NCBI GenBank assembly: GCA_016200225.1
Contig: JACQFD010000017.1
Coordinates: forward strand, 62,001 to 126,000
From: Planctomycetota bacterium
GTDB lineage: Bacteria; Planctomycetota; UBA1135; JACQFD01
Length of the DNA: 64,000 bases
Reading direction: 5' to 3'
Positions 17,838 through 27,215 of the stretch are shown here, piece after piece. The position numbers and the translations under genes are program-made. Each line of letters opens with the position of its first letter. Position 1 is the stretch's first letter. The notes under the pieces were generated by a model. That model made no database searches. It was not told the origin of the DNA and saw only the letters and a list, made by a program, of their open reading frames with translations.

Positions 17838-19046
17838 GTGCGCATCCTCTTTCTCTGTCATCGCGTGCCGTTTCCGCCGAATCGCGGCGACCGGATCGCC
17901 ACGCACCGAAGGTTGTTGCATCTCGCGAAATCGCACGAAGTTGTTTGTTTAACATTCGAAATGGAGGCCGCCGACGCCGAATCCGTCCGCGAAATCGAGA
18001 AACTCGGCGTCCGCGTCATTTCTGACACTTACCGGGAAACGGCGCGCCGCATCGCCGCGCTGCCGTGGCTGCTCGGCGACACGCCGCTCACGAATCGATG
18101 CTTCGCTTCACGCAAGCTCGCGCGCGCCGCGCGTGAATCGGTCGAACGTGGAGTCGATGCCATTGTTGCCTATTCTTCGTGCATGGCACAGTTCGTCGAA
18201 TTCGCGGACGCGCCGCGCGCCATGGAATTCGGCGACCTCGACTCCGAAAAATGGCGCCAATACGCCGCCGAATCGCGGGGCCCGATGCGGTTTGTTTATG
18301 AACGCGAATCGCGCACATTATTAAACTACGAATCGCGCATCGCGCGCGCCTTCGACGTCTCGCTCGTCGTTTCGCGCGCCGAGGCGATCACGTTCGCCGA
18401 ACGCACGGGCGTGACGCCGCACATCTGCGGCAACGGCGTCGATTTGTTAAAATTCAGCCCAGGCCCGTCCGCGTCGCGCGTCACGGGATTGATCGTATTC
18501 ACCGGAATCATGAATTATCGTCCGAACGTCGAGGGCTGCGCGCGCTTCGCAAAAGTAATATTACCAAAAATCCGCGAACGCGCGCCCGGCGCGCGATTCC
18601 GCATCGTCGGCGCGCAACCGTCGGCCGAAATTCTCGCGTTGCGCGGCGAGTTCGTCGAAGTGACCGGCGCCGTCCCCGAAACGGCCGACCACCTTCGGCA
18701 GGCATCGGTCGCGGTCGCGCCGTTGCGGCTCGGGCGCGGATTACAAAACAAAGTTCTCGAGGCGATGGCATGCGCGACGGCCGTCGTCGCCTCGCCCAAC
18801 GCCTGCGCCGGCGTCGACGCGACACCCGGCCAACATTTGTTGCAGGCCGACAACGACGACGCGTTCGCGGAAAAAGTCGCCGCCCTATTGTTAGATCCGG
18901 CGTCGGCGTCGGCGCTCGGCGAACGGGCGCGCGCGCGCGTCGAGGCCCGATACTCGTGGGAAGCGGCCCTCCGCGATTATGATGAAGCGATCGCGCTGGC
19001 GCTGTCCCGGCACCGATCGAAGAAGCAAACTCCGACGCGAAAATAA
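17838..19046 (+). CDS. GT4 glycosyltransferase, PEP-CTERM/XrtA-type (TIGR03087-like)
   Basis: A 402-residue glycosyltransferase. It starts MRILFLCHRVPFPPNRGDRI, the characteristic opening of the TIGR03087 family found with exopolysaccharide and XrtA/PEP-CTERM loci. The N-terminal half is the acceptor-side Rossmann fold. The C-terminal half holds the nucleotide-sugar site: FTGIMNYRPNVEG, FRIVGAQPS, then the PLRLGRGLQNKVLEAMA segment with the E-x7-E-like region. No exosortase or polysaccharide cluster is visible in the window, although a UDP-glucose dehydrogenase lies at 60 kb. Confidence 0.86.
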   Translation: MRILFLCHRVPFPPNRGDRIATHRRLLHLAKSHEVVCLTFEMEAADAESVREIEKLGVRVISDTYRETARRIAALPWLLGDTPLTNRCFASRKLARAARESVERGVDAIVAYSSCMAQFVEFADAPRAMEFGDLDSEKWRQYAAESRGPMRFVYERESRTLLNYESRIARAFDVSLVVSRAEAITFAERTGVTPHICGNGVDLLKFSPGPSASRVTGLIVFTGIMNYRPNVEGCARFAKVILPKIRERAPGARFRIVGAQPSAEILALRGEFVEVTGAVPETADHLRQASVAVAPLRLGRGLQNKVLEAMACATAVVASPNACAGVDATPGQHLLQADNDDAFAEKVAALLLDPASASALGERARARVEARYSWEAALRDYDEAIALALSRHRSKKQTPTRK

Positions 19047-19060
19047 TATATATAATCTAT

Positions 19061-19969
19061 ATGATATTCACAAACTCCCGCGCATCGATTCTAACGATTG
19101 CGCTTTTATTAGGAATCGCGGCGCCGCGCGGCGGCGACGACTCGCGCCCGGCGGCATCCGCGGTTGCATCCAATCAGGCGTCCAATCCGGCATCCGCGCC
19201 CGCGCCACAGATACTAAGAAAAGTTTTTGTCGTCGGCGCGAGCGCCTCGGCGGGGTTTTCGCTGAACGGACGAAAACATCCGCTGCTCCCCTGCATCGAC
19301 GCGGTCGTCCTCGGCGCGCACGAAAAATACGCATCCAACGCAACCGAGCTATTCTTTATGAACCCCGAGGCCACCGCCGAAAATCAGATCGACGAAGCGC
19401 TCGGCGCGAATGCCACATTAATCATCGGCGTCGATTATTTATTCTGGATGGGTTACGGGCTCGTCAAAAACGACGACGCGCGCCTCGCCATGCTCGAAAA
19501 AGCGCTGAAATTTCTCGAGGCGGCGAAATGCCCCGTGCTGATCAGCGAATTTCCCGACATGTCGCCCGCGATCGGCAAGATGTTAATGAAAGAACAGGTG
19601 CCATCCAAAGAATCTTTGATTAAATTAAACGAACGCGTCCGCGAATGGGCCTCGAAGCATCCGAACGTCGTACTTGTTAATTTACCCAAATTCATCGACC
19701 AACTCCGCTCCGGCGAAGAAGTCACTCTCCACGGCAATCGTTACGAAAAAGGCTCGACCCGGAAATTGTTACAAGCCGACGAACTCCATCCCACCGCCGA
19801 AGGCACGGCGATTCTCGCACTGATCGCAATGGACGCGCTTTGCAACGCCAATAAGAGTATTCCCGACTCCGCGATCGAATGGAGCATTCCAAAAGTTCTC
19901 GAAAGAATGTCAGCGAATCGCGGACCATCAAAACCGGCATCGCAACCGGCGTCCGCTCCTTCAAGATAA
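19061..19969 (+). CDS. Exported SGNH/GDSL-type hydrolase
   Basis: 302 residues. The hydrophobic N-terminus ILTIALLLGIAAPRGG is followed by a low-complexity Ala/Ser/Pro linker. The SGNH fold is indicated by VVGASASAGFSL (block I with Ser in place of GDS), LIIGVDYLFW in the block III region, and the catalytic ADELHPTAEG (Asp-x-x-His). Probably an esterase or deacetylase acting outside the cytoplasm. It follows the glycosyltransferase by 14 nt, so it may modify the same glycan (inference). Confidence 0.78.
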   Translation: MIFTNSRASILTIALLLGIAAPRGGDDSRPAASAVASNQASNPASAPAPQILRKVFVVGASASAGFSLNGRKHPLLPCIDAVVLGAHEKYASNATELFFMNPEATAENQIDEALGANATLIIGVDYLFWMGYGLVKNDDARLAMLEKALKFLEAAKCPVLISEFPDMSPAIGKMLMKEQVPSKESLIKLNERVREWASKHPNVVLVNLPKFIDQLRSGEEVTLHGNRYEKGSTRKLLQADELHPTAEGTAILALIAMDALCNANKSIPDSAIEWSIPKVLERMSANRGPSKPASQPASAPSR

Positions 19970-20063
19970 CTTCTGAGGCGTGCGCTCTTATTCTCAATCG
20001 TTAATGATAATTGTATAATTACTGGCTAATAAACGCGGGGTGGGCTAGTAATAATAGCGTTTA

Positions 20064-20363
20064 TGTGTCATGTGGCCACAATCTTCAACGGCGAGGCGAT
20101 GTCGCGACGGGCGAGGTGGCCGAGAGCCGCGAAGCGGGCTCGGCCACTCGCCCGCCGACATGGCCGAGCAGCCGCGCTTTTATTAGCGAAGTGCTATCGT
20201 TAGTACTGGCGGGCGGCGGGTCCGTGGCGCTAGACAGCGGCGGCGAAGGCGACGCCCCGTCGTGTCGAGCGTGTGGTTAACGCTGGCGGGTTGGTCGCGA
20301 CAGGGCGTGGCCGGAGCATCGCCGCTGCGACGCGCCGCGGAGCCCGCCGTCCGCTTTGACCTA
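20064..20363 (+). ncRNA. Structured RNA element, copy A (unknown family)
   Basis: A near-duplicate of the element at 57560-57849. It lies between convergent genes and has no credible protein. Predicted plus-strand helices: hairpin 20109-20153; hairpin 20190-20207; P1 20209-20224 with 20338-20354; P2 20226-20230/20332-20336; P3 20235-20242/20320-20327; P4 20252-20257/20303-20308; P5 20259-20264/20296-20301; P6 20268-20272/20280-20284 with loop GTGGTTA. G-U pairs fall so that the plus strand pairs and the minus strand would not. An extra stem, ATAAACGC/GCGTTTAT (20029-20036 with 20057-20064), precedes this copy only. I do not recognise the RNA family. Expression is unproven. Confidence 0.72.
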
Positions 20364-20424
20364 TTTGATATTATTAGTAATTAAATACAAACTGAAGCGG
20401 ACCCGTCCCACTTCCAATTAACTT

Positions 20425-21756
20425 CTACGGTATCTGAAACCGCAGCACGTTGCTTGTCGATAACTGAAATGGCGAAGGACTACAACCGACGGGCGTTCCG
20501 ATGCCGTTCCATACAGATAGACCTTGAGCGTAGAATACAGATCCTGACAGCATTGGATTGTTAGGAATTGGCGCCGAGAGGTTCAGCGTGCCCGCGGTCA
20601 GAGTCGCGTCCATGGCGAACAGCGTCGTCGAAAGAGGATACATCCAAAGCCGGATCCCGATGCCGAATGGATCCGAATAATCGGGCATGATATAAGTATC
20701 GAACAGGACCGCGCCCAGCGGATTCGTTCCGGCGATATAACAGTTAATACTAAAATTCGGATTTCCAACGGTCGCGTCGCCATTCGTCACGAGAAAGAGG
20801 CTCCCGTAACATCCCGGCGTTCCAAAACCATAATTCGACAGGGACGACGAGCGAAGGCGGTTGTTCAGCCAGTCCGCGATCATGTCGCCGGTGAAAAAAC
20901 TGCCTGTCGGATCCTCGATCGACGTGCCCGCCCATACTTCCGCGTCGATGCTACCGATCGCGTGAAGGGCCTCGCGCATGATCATGCCGAATATGAGCGA
21001 ATGAACATTCGTTTCCGGCGCGGGGAGCTGCGTCGAACTTGTAATCGTTGCGTCGCCGTCGTGGAGCGCCAGAAAAGATACATTTGCATTGATCACGGAC
21101 GCGGCGCCGGACGCGAGATAACGCGGCGACGCCGCCTGTTTTGTAGCGACTGGAATGCCGTCCCATTGGTGCTGCGTCGTGACGCCGAAATATTGCCAAA
21201 TCGGACTGCCGTGGTCGCCGGGCTGCGGAACATATTTGTAATATTGCGAAGTGAAATCGCTCGGCCCGCGAATGGAAACGATGGCGCGCAGGCGGCTCGA
21301 TTGTTGCAAAACGGGGTCGTTGCTGGAGGCGTTTCCGGCGTCCGGCGACATGCCGACCCACATGCCCAGGTGCGCGCCCGCCGACATTCCGATCGACGCA
21401 ATATTGTTAGGATCAATATTCCATGCCTGCGCGTTCGCGCGAACGAACTGAACCGCGCGCTGGCAACTTAAATTCTGCACAGGATACAAATCCGCGGGCG
21501 CCAGCGGATAATTAATCGAAACAATTGTAATTCCGCGGCTGTAAATTTTCTCGATCGCGCCGCCATAATCCGAAAACGAACTTTTCGCTCCGCTCGACCA
21601 CCCGCCGGGATGGATCTCGATCACCGCCGGCGTCGGCGTCGGAGATGGCGCCATATAGACGTCCAACTTCTCGAGCGGTTTCGATCCGTAGGGAACATCT
21701 GTAAAGTTGGGAGTTATCGCCTGCAGGAGAAACAAGGCGAACGCGGCGGCGGGCAT
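20425..21756 (-). CDS. Exported alpha/beta hydrolase (BD-FAE/esterase-like) with Planctomycetota C-terminal domain
   Basis: 443 residues. A short hydrophobic N-terminus is followed by an esterase domain: IEIHPGGWSSG (oxyanion hole, HGG-type), SINYPLAP and SIGMSAGAHLGMW (nucleophile Ser in GxSxG). From about residue 325, NYGFGTPGCYGS begins the same ~115-residue domain seen at the C-terminus of the SBBP protein (6426-9017), ending near the CSPSPFQLSTSN motif. The shared tail on an enzyme and a repeat protein suggests a sorting or surface-attachment role (inference). The likely substrate is an ester of a sugar or lipid. Confidence 0.82.
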   Translation of the reverse strand: MPAAAFALFLLQAITPNFTDVPYGSKPLEKLDVYMAPSPTPTPAVIEIHPGGWSSGAKSSFSDYGGAIEKIYSRGITIVSINYPLAPADLYPVQNLSCQRAVQFVRANAQAWNIDPNNIASIGMSAGAHLGMWVGMSPDAGNASSNDPVLQQSSRLRAIVSIRGPSDFTSQYYKYVPQPGDHGSPIWQYFGVTTQHQWDGIPVATKQAASPRYLASGAASVINANVSFLALHDGDATITSSTQLPAPETNVHSLIFGMIMREALHAIGSIDAEVWAGTSIEDPTGSFFTGDMIADWLNNRLRSSSLSNYGFGTPGCYGSLFLVTNGDATVGNPNFSINCYIAGTNPLGAVLFDTYIMPDYSDPFGIGIRLWMYPLSTTLFAMDATLTAGTLNLSAPIPNNPMLSGSVFYAQGLSVWNGIGTPVGCSPSPFQLSTSNVLRFQIP

Positions 21757-21872
21757 GCGATTGAAGTTACGCGCGGACCGGGGATTTCGTCAAAGTTAAT
21801 GCGTCCCATGCCGACATTTTCGATCCCCCGTCGGAGTAGTCGCCCGGCGCGCGGGAGCCCCGCGCAAAACGC

Positions 21873-23378
21873 CTATCGTGTCGTCAGCGTTTGCGATACG
21901 GCGGCGTAGTCCTGTAGCTGGGCCACGCCGGGACCGATTCCGAACCAAAGGGTCCCGAATGCCAGCAGCACAAGGAGGCCCGCCAGCATGGGCGAAGGCG
22001 TCACTGTCTTGAACCGGCCCTCGTCGGGGTCTCGCAGGTACATGGCCTTCGCGATGCGGAAATAATAAAAAAGCGAAATCGCCGTGTTCAAACCGGCGAC
22101 GACCGCGAGCCATTGATAACCGTTGCGGATGGCGGCGACAAATAAGTTATATTTTCCCACAAATCCGGACGTCGGAGGGAGGCCGACGAGCGCGACGAGG
22201 AATATAATAAATGTCACGCCGACGACCGGAGCGCGCCAGCCGAGTCCGCGCAGGTCGTCGATTTCCTCGCCGCTGGTCGTATTTGCAAAATAAATCACCG
22301 CGCCGAACGCGCCGAGATTCATAAAATAATACGCGACAAGATAGAACAAAACCGATTTGAAGCCTTCGTCGTTCATCGTCGCGACGCCCATTAATATATA
22401 ACCGGCGTGCGCGATCGACGAATAGGCGAGCATGCGCTTTAAATTAGTTTGTTGCAGCGCCGCCAGATTTCCGAGCGTCATCGTGACCGCCGCGAGCAGC
22501 GCGACGAGATGTCCGATTTTGACGCCGTAGCCCATCATCGCCTCGTTGCCCGGCAGGTTGGGATCGACGAGAAAGCCGGCCGAAAGGAATCTTAACATTG
22601 CCGCGAATCCCGAACCTTTCGACGCGACCGCAAGAAACGTCGTCACGGGCGTCGGCGCGCCTTCATACACATCGGGCGTCCAGAAATGGAACGGTGCGAT
22701 CGAAATTTTATAAGCAAAACCCGCGAAACACATCGCGACCGCGATCGAAATCGGCACGTAGCCGGACGGTCCCGCTTCGAACTGCGCTCGTAACAGTTGT
22801 TTTTCGCTGATTTCGAGAAGATCGAGCGATCCGGTGAGGCCGTAGATCAGCGTGAAACCGTAGAGCATCACGCCCGACGCGACGGCGCCGAAAATAACAT
22901 ATTTCAGCGCGGCCTCGCCCGAGCGGCGGTTGCCTTTGTAATAGCCGGTGAGGACGTACGAGGAGATCGATAATAATTCGAGCCCCAGAAACATCATTAA
23001 CAAATGATACGTCGACGCTAGGAAGAACGCGCCGAGGCCCGCGCACAACAATATGAAATAGAACTCGCTGAATCCCTCGCGACGCGTTCGTTTGCCGAGC
23101 AGCGTGAACAAGACGACGAATATCAACGATCCGACGGCGAAGAGTTTGAACAGCGTCGCGAAACGGTCGACCGCGACGCAGCCGAGCACGTGTCCCGGCG
23201 GCGGCGTCTGGCCGTATTGTTGTAAAAGGAAGTACCCGGTCGCGAGGAGCCCCATCAGGCTGAACGCGCCGACGAGCACCGACTCGCGAAACAACAAATC
23301 GACGAGCAAGGCGGCGCACGCGAACGCCGTCAGGCAGAGTTCGGGCCGGATCCAGAAGGGATTTGTAATATCGGGCAT
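21873..23378 (-). CDS. nuoN: NADH-quinone oxidoreductase subunit N
   Basis: 501 residues, an antiporter-like membrane subunit of complex I that takes part in proton pumping. It has about 14 predicted membrane helices with the family landmarks GLELLSISSYVLTG (key Glu of TM5), FKISIAPFHFWTPDVYEGAPTPVT (TM7-8 region) and the lysine-bearing LKRMLAYSSIAHAGYILMG. It is the last gene of the nuo run and starts 23 nt after nuoM ends. Confidence 0.96.
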   Translation of the reverse strand: MPDITNPFWIRPELCLTAFACAALLVDLLFRESVLVGAFSLMGLLATGYFLLQQYGQTPPPGHVLGCVAVDRFATLFKLFAVGSLIFVVLFTLLGKRTRREGFSEFYFILLCAGLGAFFLASTYHLLMMFLGLELLSISSYVLTGYYKGNRRSGEAALKYVIFGAVASGVMLYGFTLIYGLTGSLDLLEISEKQLLRAQFEAGPSGYVPISIAVAMCFAGFAYKISIAPFHFWTPDVYEGAPTPVTTFLAVASKGSGFAAMLRFLSAGFLVDPNLPGNEAMMGYGVKIGHLVALLAAVTMTLGNLAALQQTNLKRMLAYSSIAHAGYILMGVATMNDEGFKSVLFYLVAYYFMNLGAFGAVIYFANTTSGEEIDDLRGLGWRAPVVGVTFIIFLVALVGLPPTSGFVGKYNLFVAAIRNGYQWLAVVAGLNTAISLFYYFRIAKAMYLRDPDEGRFKTVTPSPMLAGLLVLLAFGTLWFGIGPGVAQLQDYAAVSQTLTTR

Positions 23379-23401
23379 CGGGTTCTAAGGCTGACGGAAA
23401 A

Positions 23402-24961
23402 CTAATGAAGTCCCGGGAACATCGCGAGATAACTCTTCACGGCCGGCGCGAGAATATTAATAAGCATGGCCGGCGCGACGCCGAACACGATGCAGAGCGC
23501 CGCGAACGGAGCCTGGCAGAAGATCTCGCGTGCGGAAATGTCGGGCAGTTTTGCATATTTCGGATTGAGCGGGCCGAGGAAGACGCGCTGAATCGTCCAT
23601 AACAAAAACGCGGCGGTCATGAGCACGCCGAGACCCGAAATGATTGTTAATGTCGGGTACGGACCGAACGATCCGAGCAGCGTCATCGCCTCGCTCCAGA
23701 ATCCCGCGAGACCCGGCAGGCCGAGCGCCGCGAAGAATCCGAGCGTCGTCCATCCGCCGTAGCGCGGCATCTGCGTCATGAGGCCGCCGAAACCGTTCAA
23801 ATCGCGGTGGTGCGCGCGATCGTAAAGTACGCCCACAATTAAAAAGAGCATCGCCGAGCTCGTGCCGTGGTTGAACATTTGTAATGTCGCGCCCTTCAAT
23901 CCCATGTCGGTCATCGATGCCGCGCCGAGCAACACGTAACCCATGTGCGAGACGGACGAATAGGCGACGAGTTTCTTAAAATCCGTCTGTCCCATGGCGA
24001 CGTACGCGCCATAGACAATGTTAATGGTTCCGAGGACCGCGAGAAAATCGCGATACTTCATAAACGACTCGGGCGCAATCGGAAATCCGATTCGCAACAT
24101 ACCATATCCGCCCAATTTTAACAAAATTCCGGCGAGGATGACCGAGATCGGCGTCGGCGCCTCCACGTGGGCGTCCGGAAGCCACGTGTGGAACGGAAAG
24201 ACGGGAACTTTGATCGCGAATGCGATAAAGAAAAACCAGAATATCCAATCCTGAAACGGCAGGCCGAGCAGCATGCCGTTCGCCGTCAGCACTTGCGGAT
24301 TGATATTTTTCGTCCGCGCGAGTTCGAGCAATCCCGCGACATTATTACCATTGACGTCGAGGTAGCTCTGGATGTTAAATCGGCCCGTGATGATATAAAT
24401 CGCGACAATCGCGACGAGCATCAGGACCGATCCGGCAAGCGTATACAAAAAGAATTTGATGGCGGCGTATTCGCGCCGCGGACCGCCCCAGATTCCGATG
24501 AGAAAATACATCGGAAGCAACATGATTTCCCAGAACACGTAGAAAAGAAACATGTCGAGCGATACAAACGTTCCGTTGATGCCGATTTCGAGCAGCAACA
24601 GAAGCGCGAAATAACCTTTCAATCCGCGTTCGATGTTCCACGACGCGAAGACGCCGATGAATAACAGTAAACACGTCAGCGCGACGAGCGGCATCGACAG
24701 GCCGTCGACGCCGACGAAATACTGCACGACGAAGTTGCCGGCCTGTATCCACGGCGCGCGCTCGATCAGTTGCATTCGTTCGGAGGCGCCGTCAAAGCCC
24801 CAAAACCACATATAAAGAGACAAGCCGAGCGGAACGGCCGACGCGACAATCGCGACGAGCCGTATCAATTGTTTCTGCGCCGAAGGCAGGCACATGATCG
24901 CGAGAATCCCGACGAGCGGGAAAAACGTGATCCAGGACAACAGATTCGAAGCTACGTTCAT
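23402..24961 (-). CDS. nuoM: NADH-quinone oxidoreductase subunit M
   Basis: About 519 residues from the ATG at 24961. The open frame extends to 25195, but that part is a basic sequence overlapping nuoL and is not expected. An antiporter-type proton-pumping subunit, with FYVFWEIMLLPMYFLIGIWG (TM5 Glu), KVPVFPFHTWLPDAHVEAPT and FKKLVAYSSVSHMGYVLLG. Length and motifs are normal for NuoM. It lies between nuoL (58-nt gap) and nuoN. Confidence 0.95.
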   Translation of the reverse strand: MNVASNLLSWITFFPLVGILAIMCLPSAQKQLIRLVAIVASAVPLGLSLYMWFWGFDGASERMQLIERAPWIQAGNFVVQYFVGVDGLSMPLVALTCLLLFIGVFASWNIERGLKGYFALLLLLEIGINGTFVSLDMFLFYVFWEIMLLPMYFLIGIWGGPRREYAAIKFFLYTLAGSVLMLVAIVAIYIITGRFNIQSYLDVNGNNVAGLLELARTKNINPQVLTANGMLLGLPFQDWIFWFFFIAFAIKVPVFPFHTWLPDAHVEAPTPISVILAGILLKLGGYGMLRIGFPIAPESFMKYRDFLAVLGTINIVYGAYVAMGQTDFKKLVAYSSVSHMGYVLLGAASMTDMGLKGATLQMFNHGTSSAMLFLIVGVLYDRAHHRDLNGFGGLMTQMPRYGGWTTLGFFAALGLPGLAGFWSEAMTLLGSFGPYPTLTIISGLGVLMTAAFLLWTIQRVFLGPLNPKYAKLPDISAREIFCQAPFAALCIVFGVAPAMLINILAPAVKSYLAMFPGLH

Positions 24962-25019
24962 GAGGGGCTCAAAATCTACAAATAATGATGAATAGTTGTT
25001 CTGTAAGGAGCTTTCGAAA

Positions 25020-27209
25020 TCAACGTAATATGAGCAGCGCGGCGACCACGACGAGCGCGAACACCGAGAATGCGACGTATTGTTGAATGCGTCCGGTCTG
25101 GAGCATCCGCGAAATCGATGCGATCGCCTGGGTTCCGAAACCCGCGAAATTAACAAATCCGTCGACGACCGTGCGATCGAACGACGCCGACGCATCGGAA
25201 CTCTTTTTCATGAGTCCGCCGACAAAGTTAACAATGCCGTCGATCACGTATTTATCGAACAAACTCGAAACTTTCGAAAAGACGAGCGTGCCCGCGATGA
25301 AGGTCTTTCCATAAAACTCGTCGAAATAGTATTTATTCAAAACGGTATTGTATACGGGGCGGATCGCGTTCGCGCACTTCTCCGCGGAGAACCAGCGGAA
25401 ATAGTAGAATGCAAACGAAAGCGAAATGCCGAGTCCCGCGGCGCAAAGACTAAGAATCACCGCGTTCGAGTGCGCGCTTTCGTGTAATATATGTTCGTAA
25501 TGTTCATGATGCTCCGCGAAGTGCCCGCCGAGCAATGTTTCAAATGGAACGTGGTCCTCCCAGATCGCGAGGAACCATGGGCGCGCCTCCGAAAATAGCG
25601 GCGCGGGAATTCCGTGCGCGAACGGATATCCGCAAACGACCGCGAGCGAGCCCAATACAATTAATGGAATCGCCATCGCCGGTCCGGACTCGTGTGCATG
25701 GTCGAATTTCTCGCGGTCGCGCGGTTCGCCGTGGAACGTCATATGCACCAATCGAAACATATAAAATGCCGTGATGCACGATGCCGTCGCGAGGAACGCG
25801 ATCGGTAAATAATAATACCAAATCCCCTCGTTCATCGCGCGCGCGAGCGCGTGCGCGAGGATCGCGTCCTTCGAGTAAAATCCGGCGAACAGCGGCACGC
25901 CCGCGATCGCGAGCGTCGACGCGAGCATCGTTAAATATGTAATCGGCAGTTTCCTGCGCAGTCCGCCCATTTCGCGCATGTCCTGCGTGTGGACGGCGTG
26001 GATCACCGAACCCGATCCTAAGAATAAACACGCCTTGAAACAGGCGTGCGTGATCATGTGGAACAATCCCGCGCCGACGCCGCCGACGCCGATGCTCGCG
26101 ATCATGAAACCCAATTGTGATATCGTCGAATACGCGAGAACTTTCTTAATATCGTTCGCGCAGATGCCGATCGTCGCGGCGAAAATGCCCGTGAACGAGC
26201 CGACGATCGATACAACAATTCGCGCGTCGGGCGTCAGAATCGGAAACGCGCGTCCCACCAAATAAACGCCCGCCGCGACCATCGTGGCCGCGTGAATCAT
26301 CGCGGACACGGGCGTCGGGCCCTCCATCGCGTCCGGCAGCCAGACGTGCAGCGGGAACTGCGCCGATTTGCCGACGGAACCGAGGAATACTAAAATTCCC
26401 GCCGCCGTCAGCCATTCCGGCCATTCGTGGGTCGGCGAATTCTGAACCGCGATTTTTACTTTTTCGTAAAGTTCGGTGAATTGCAGCGTTCCAAAATGTT
26501 GGTACAGGATGCAAAGGCCGATCAAGAGGCAGACGTCGCCGATGCGCGTCGTCATGAAGGCCTTGAGCGAAGCTTTGCGCGCGGAATCCTTATAATAAAA
26601 ATGGCCGATGAGCAGGTACGAACAAAGGCCCATCAACTCCCAGAATATGAAGAAGAATATTAAATTATCCGAAATGACGAGGCCGAGCATCGCGAACGAA
26701 AACAACGAAATGTTCGCGAAAAATAAATGATAACGACTGTCGCCTTTCATGTAGCCCGCGCTGAACAAATGCACGAGCGAGCTCACGAGCGTGACCACGA
26801 CGAGCATCGCCGCCGATAAATTATCATAAAGCACGCCCGCGACGAGCGACGGCGACCCCGGCGAACTTCCGAGGAAATTCCACGAAAGTCCCATCGTGCG
26901 GCTCTCAATCTTAAATTCGGGGCTCCAGGCGCCGAGACATTTCGCGAATTCATAGATCGCGATGCCAAAACCGGCGAACATCAGCGAAATGAGCATCCAA
27001 TCGCCCTGTCGCGGCAATTTGCGCCCGAAAAACAATTGAATAATATAACCGGCCAGCGGCAGCAGCGGGATCGCCATCAAAAGGTAAATATCCTTTTGTT
27101 CGAAACCCCAATTGGCCGACGCGAGCGCGCGCGCCGCGCCGCCCGCGGCCTCGCCCGCCTGTTCCGCGGTTTTGGCGTGCTCCTGAAGAATCGAAAGGAT
27201 CGAGTGCAT
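25020..27209 (-). CDS. nuoL: NADH-quinone oxidoreductase subunit L
   Basis: 729 residues, the largest antiporter-like subunit, with the C-terminal lateral amphipathic helix region expected of NuoL. Motifs: FIFWELMGLCSYLLIGHFY (TM5 Glu), QFPLHVWLPDAMEGPTPVSAMIHAATMVAAGVY and IKKVLAYSTISQLGFM. A ~25-residue Ala/Glu-rich N-terminal stretch precedes the first helix. GGAG lies upstream of the ATG at 27209, just after the nuoK stop. Confidence 0.96.
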   Translation of the reverse strand: MHSILSILQEHAKTAEQAGEAAGGAARALASANWGFEQKDIYLLMAIPLLPLAGYIIQLFFGRKLPRQGDWMLISLMFAGFGIAIYEFAKCLGAWSPEFKIESRTMGLSWNFLGSSPGSPSLVAGVLYDNLSAAMLVVVTLVSSLVHLFSAGYMKGDSRYHLFFANISLFSFAMLGLVISDNLIFFFIFWELMGLCSYLLIGHFYYKDSARKASLKAFMTTRIGDVCLLIGLCILYQHFGTLQFTELYEKVKIAVQNSPTHEWPEWLTAAGILVFLGSVGKSAQFPLHVWLPDAMEGPTPVSAMIHAATMVAAGVYLVGRAFPILTPDARIVVSIVGSFTGIFAATIGICANDIKKVLAYSTISQLGFMIASIGVGGVGAGLFHMITHACFKACLFLGSGSVIHAVHTQDMREMGGLRRKLPITYLTMLASTLAIAGVPLFAGFYSKDAILAHALARAMNEGIWYYYLPIAFLATASCITAFYMFRLVHMTFHGEPRDREKFDHAHESGPAMAIPLIVLGSLAVVCGYPFAHGIPAPLFSEARPWFLAIWEDHVPFETLLGGHFAEHHEHYEHILHESAHSNAVILSLCAAGLGISLSFAFYYFRWFSAEKCANAIRPVYNTVLNKYYFDEFYGKTFIAGTLVFSKVSSLFDKYVIDGIVNFVGGLMKKSSDASASFDRTVVDGFVNFAGFGTQAIASISRMLQTGRIQQYVAFSVFALVVVAALLILR

Positions 27210-27215
27210 TCCCGG

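Noticed and set aside
20011-20280. Small ORFs inside the two RNA elements that share an LSLVLAGGGSVA...RACG end
   Set aside because: Differences between the copies in this frame are amino-acid changing (Leu/Pro, Cys/Arg) while they preserve RNA pairing. The N-terminal parts are unrelated. Better explained as RNA.
24962-25195. 78-residue N-terminal extension of NuoM
   Set aside because: Basic low-complexity sequence overlapping the nuoL 3' end. Family proteins start at the first helix, matching ATG 24961.
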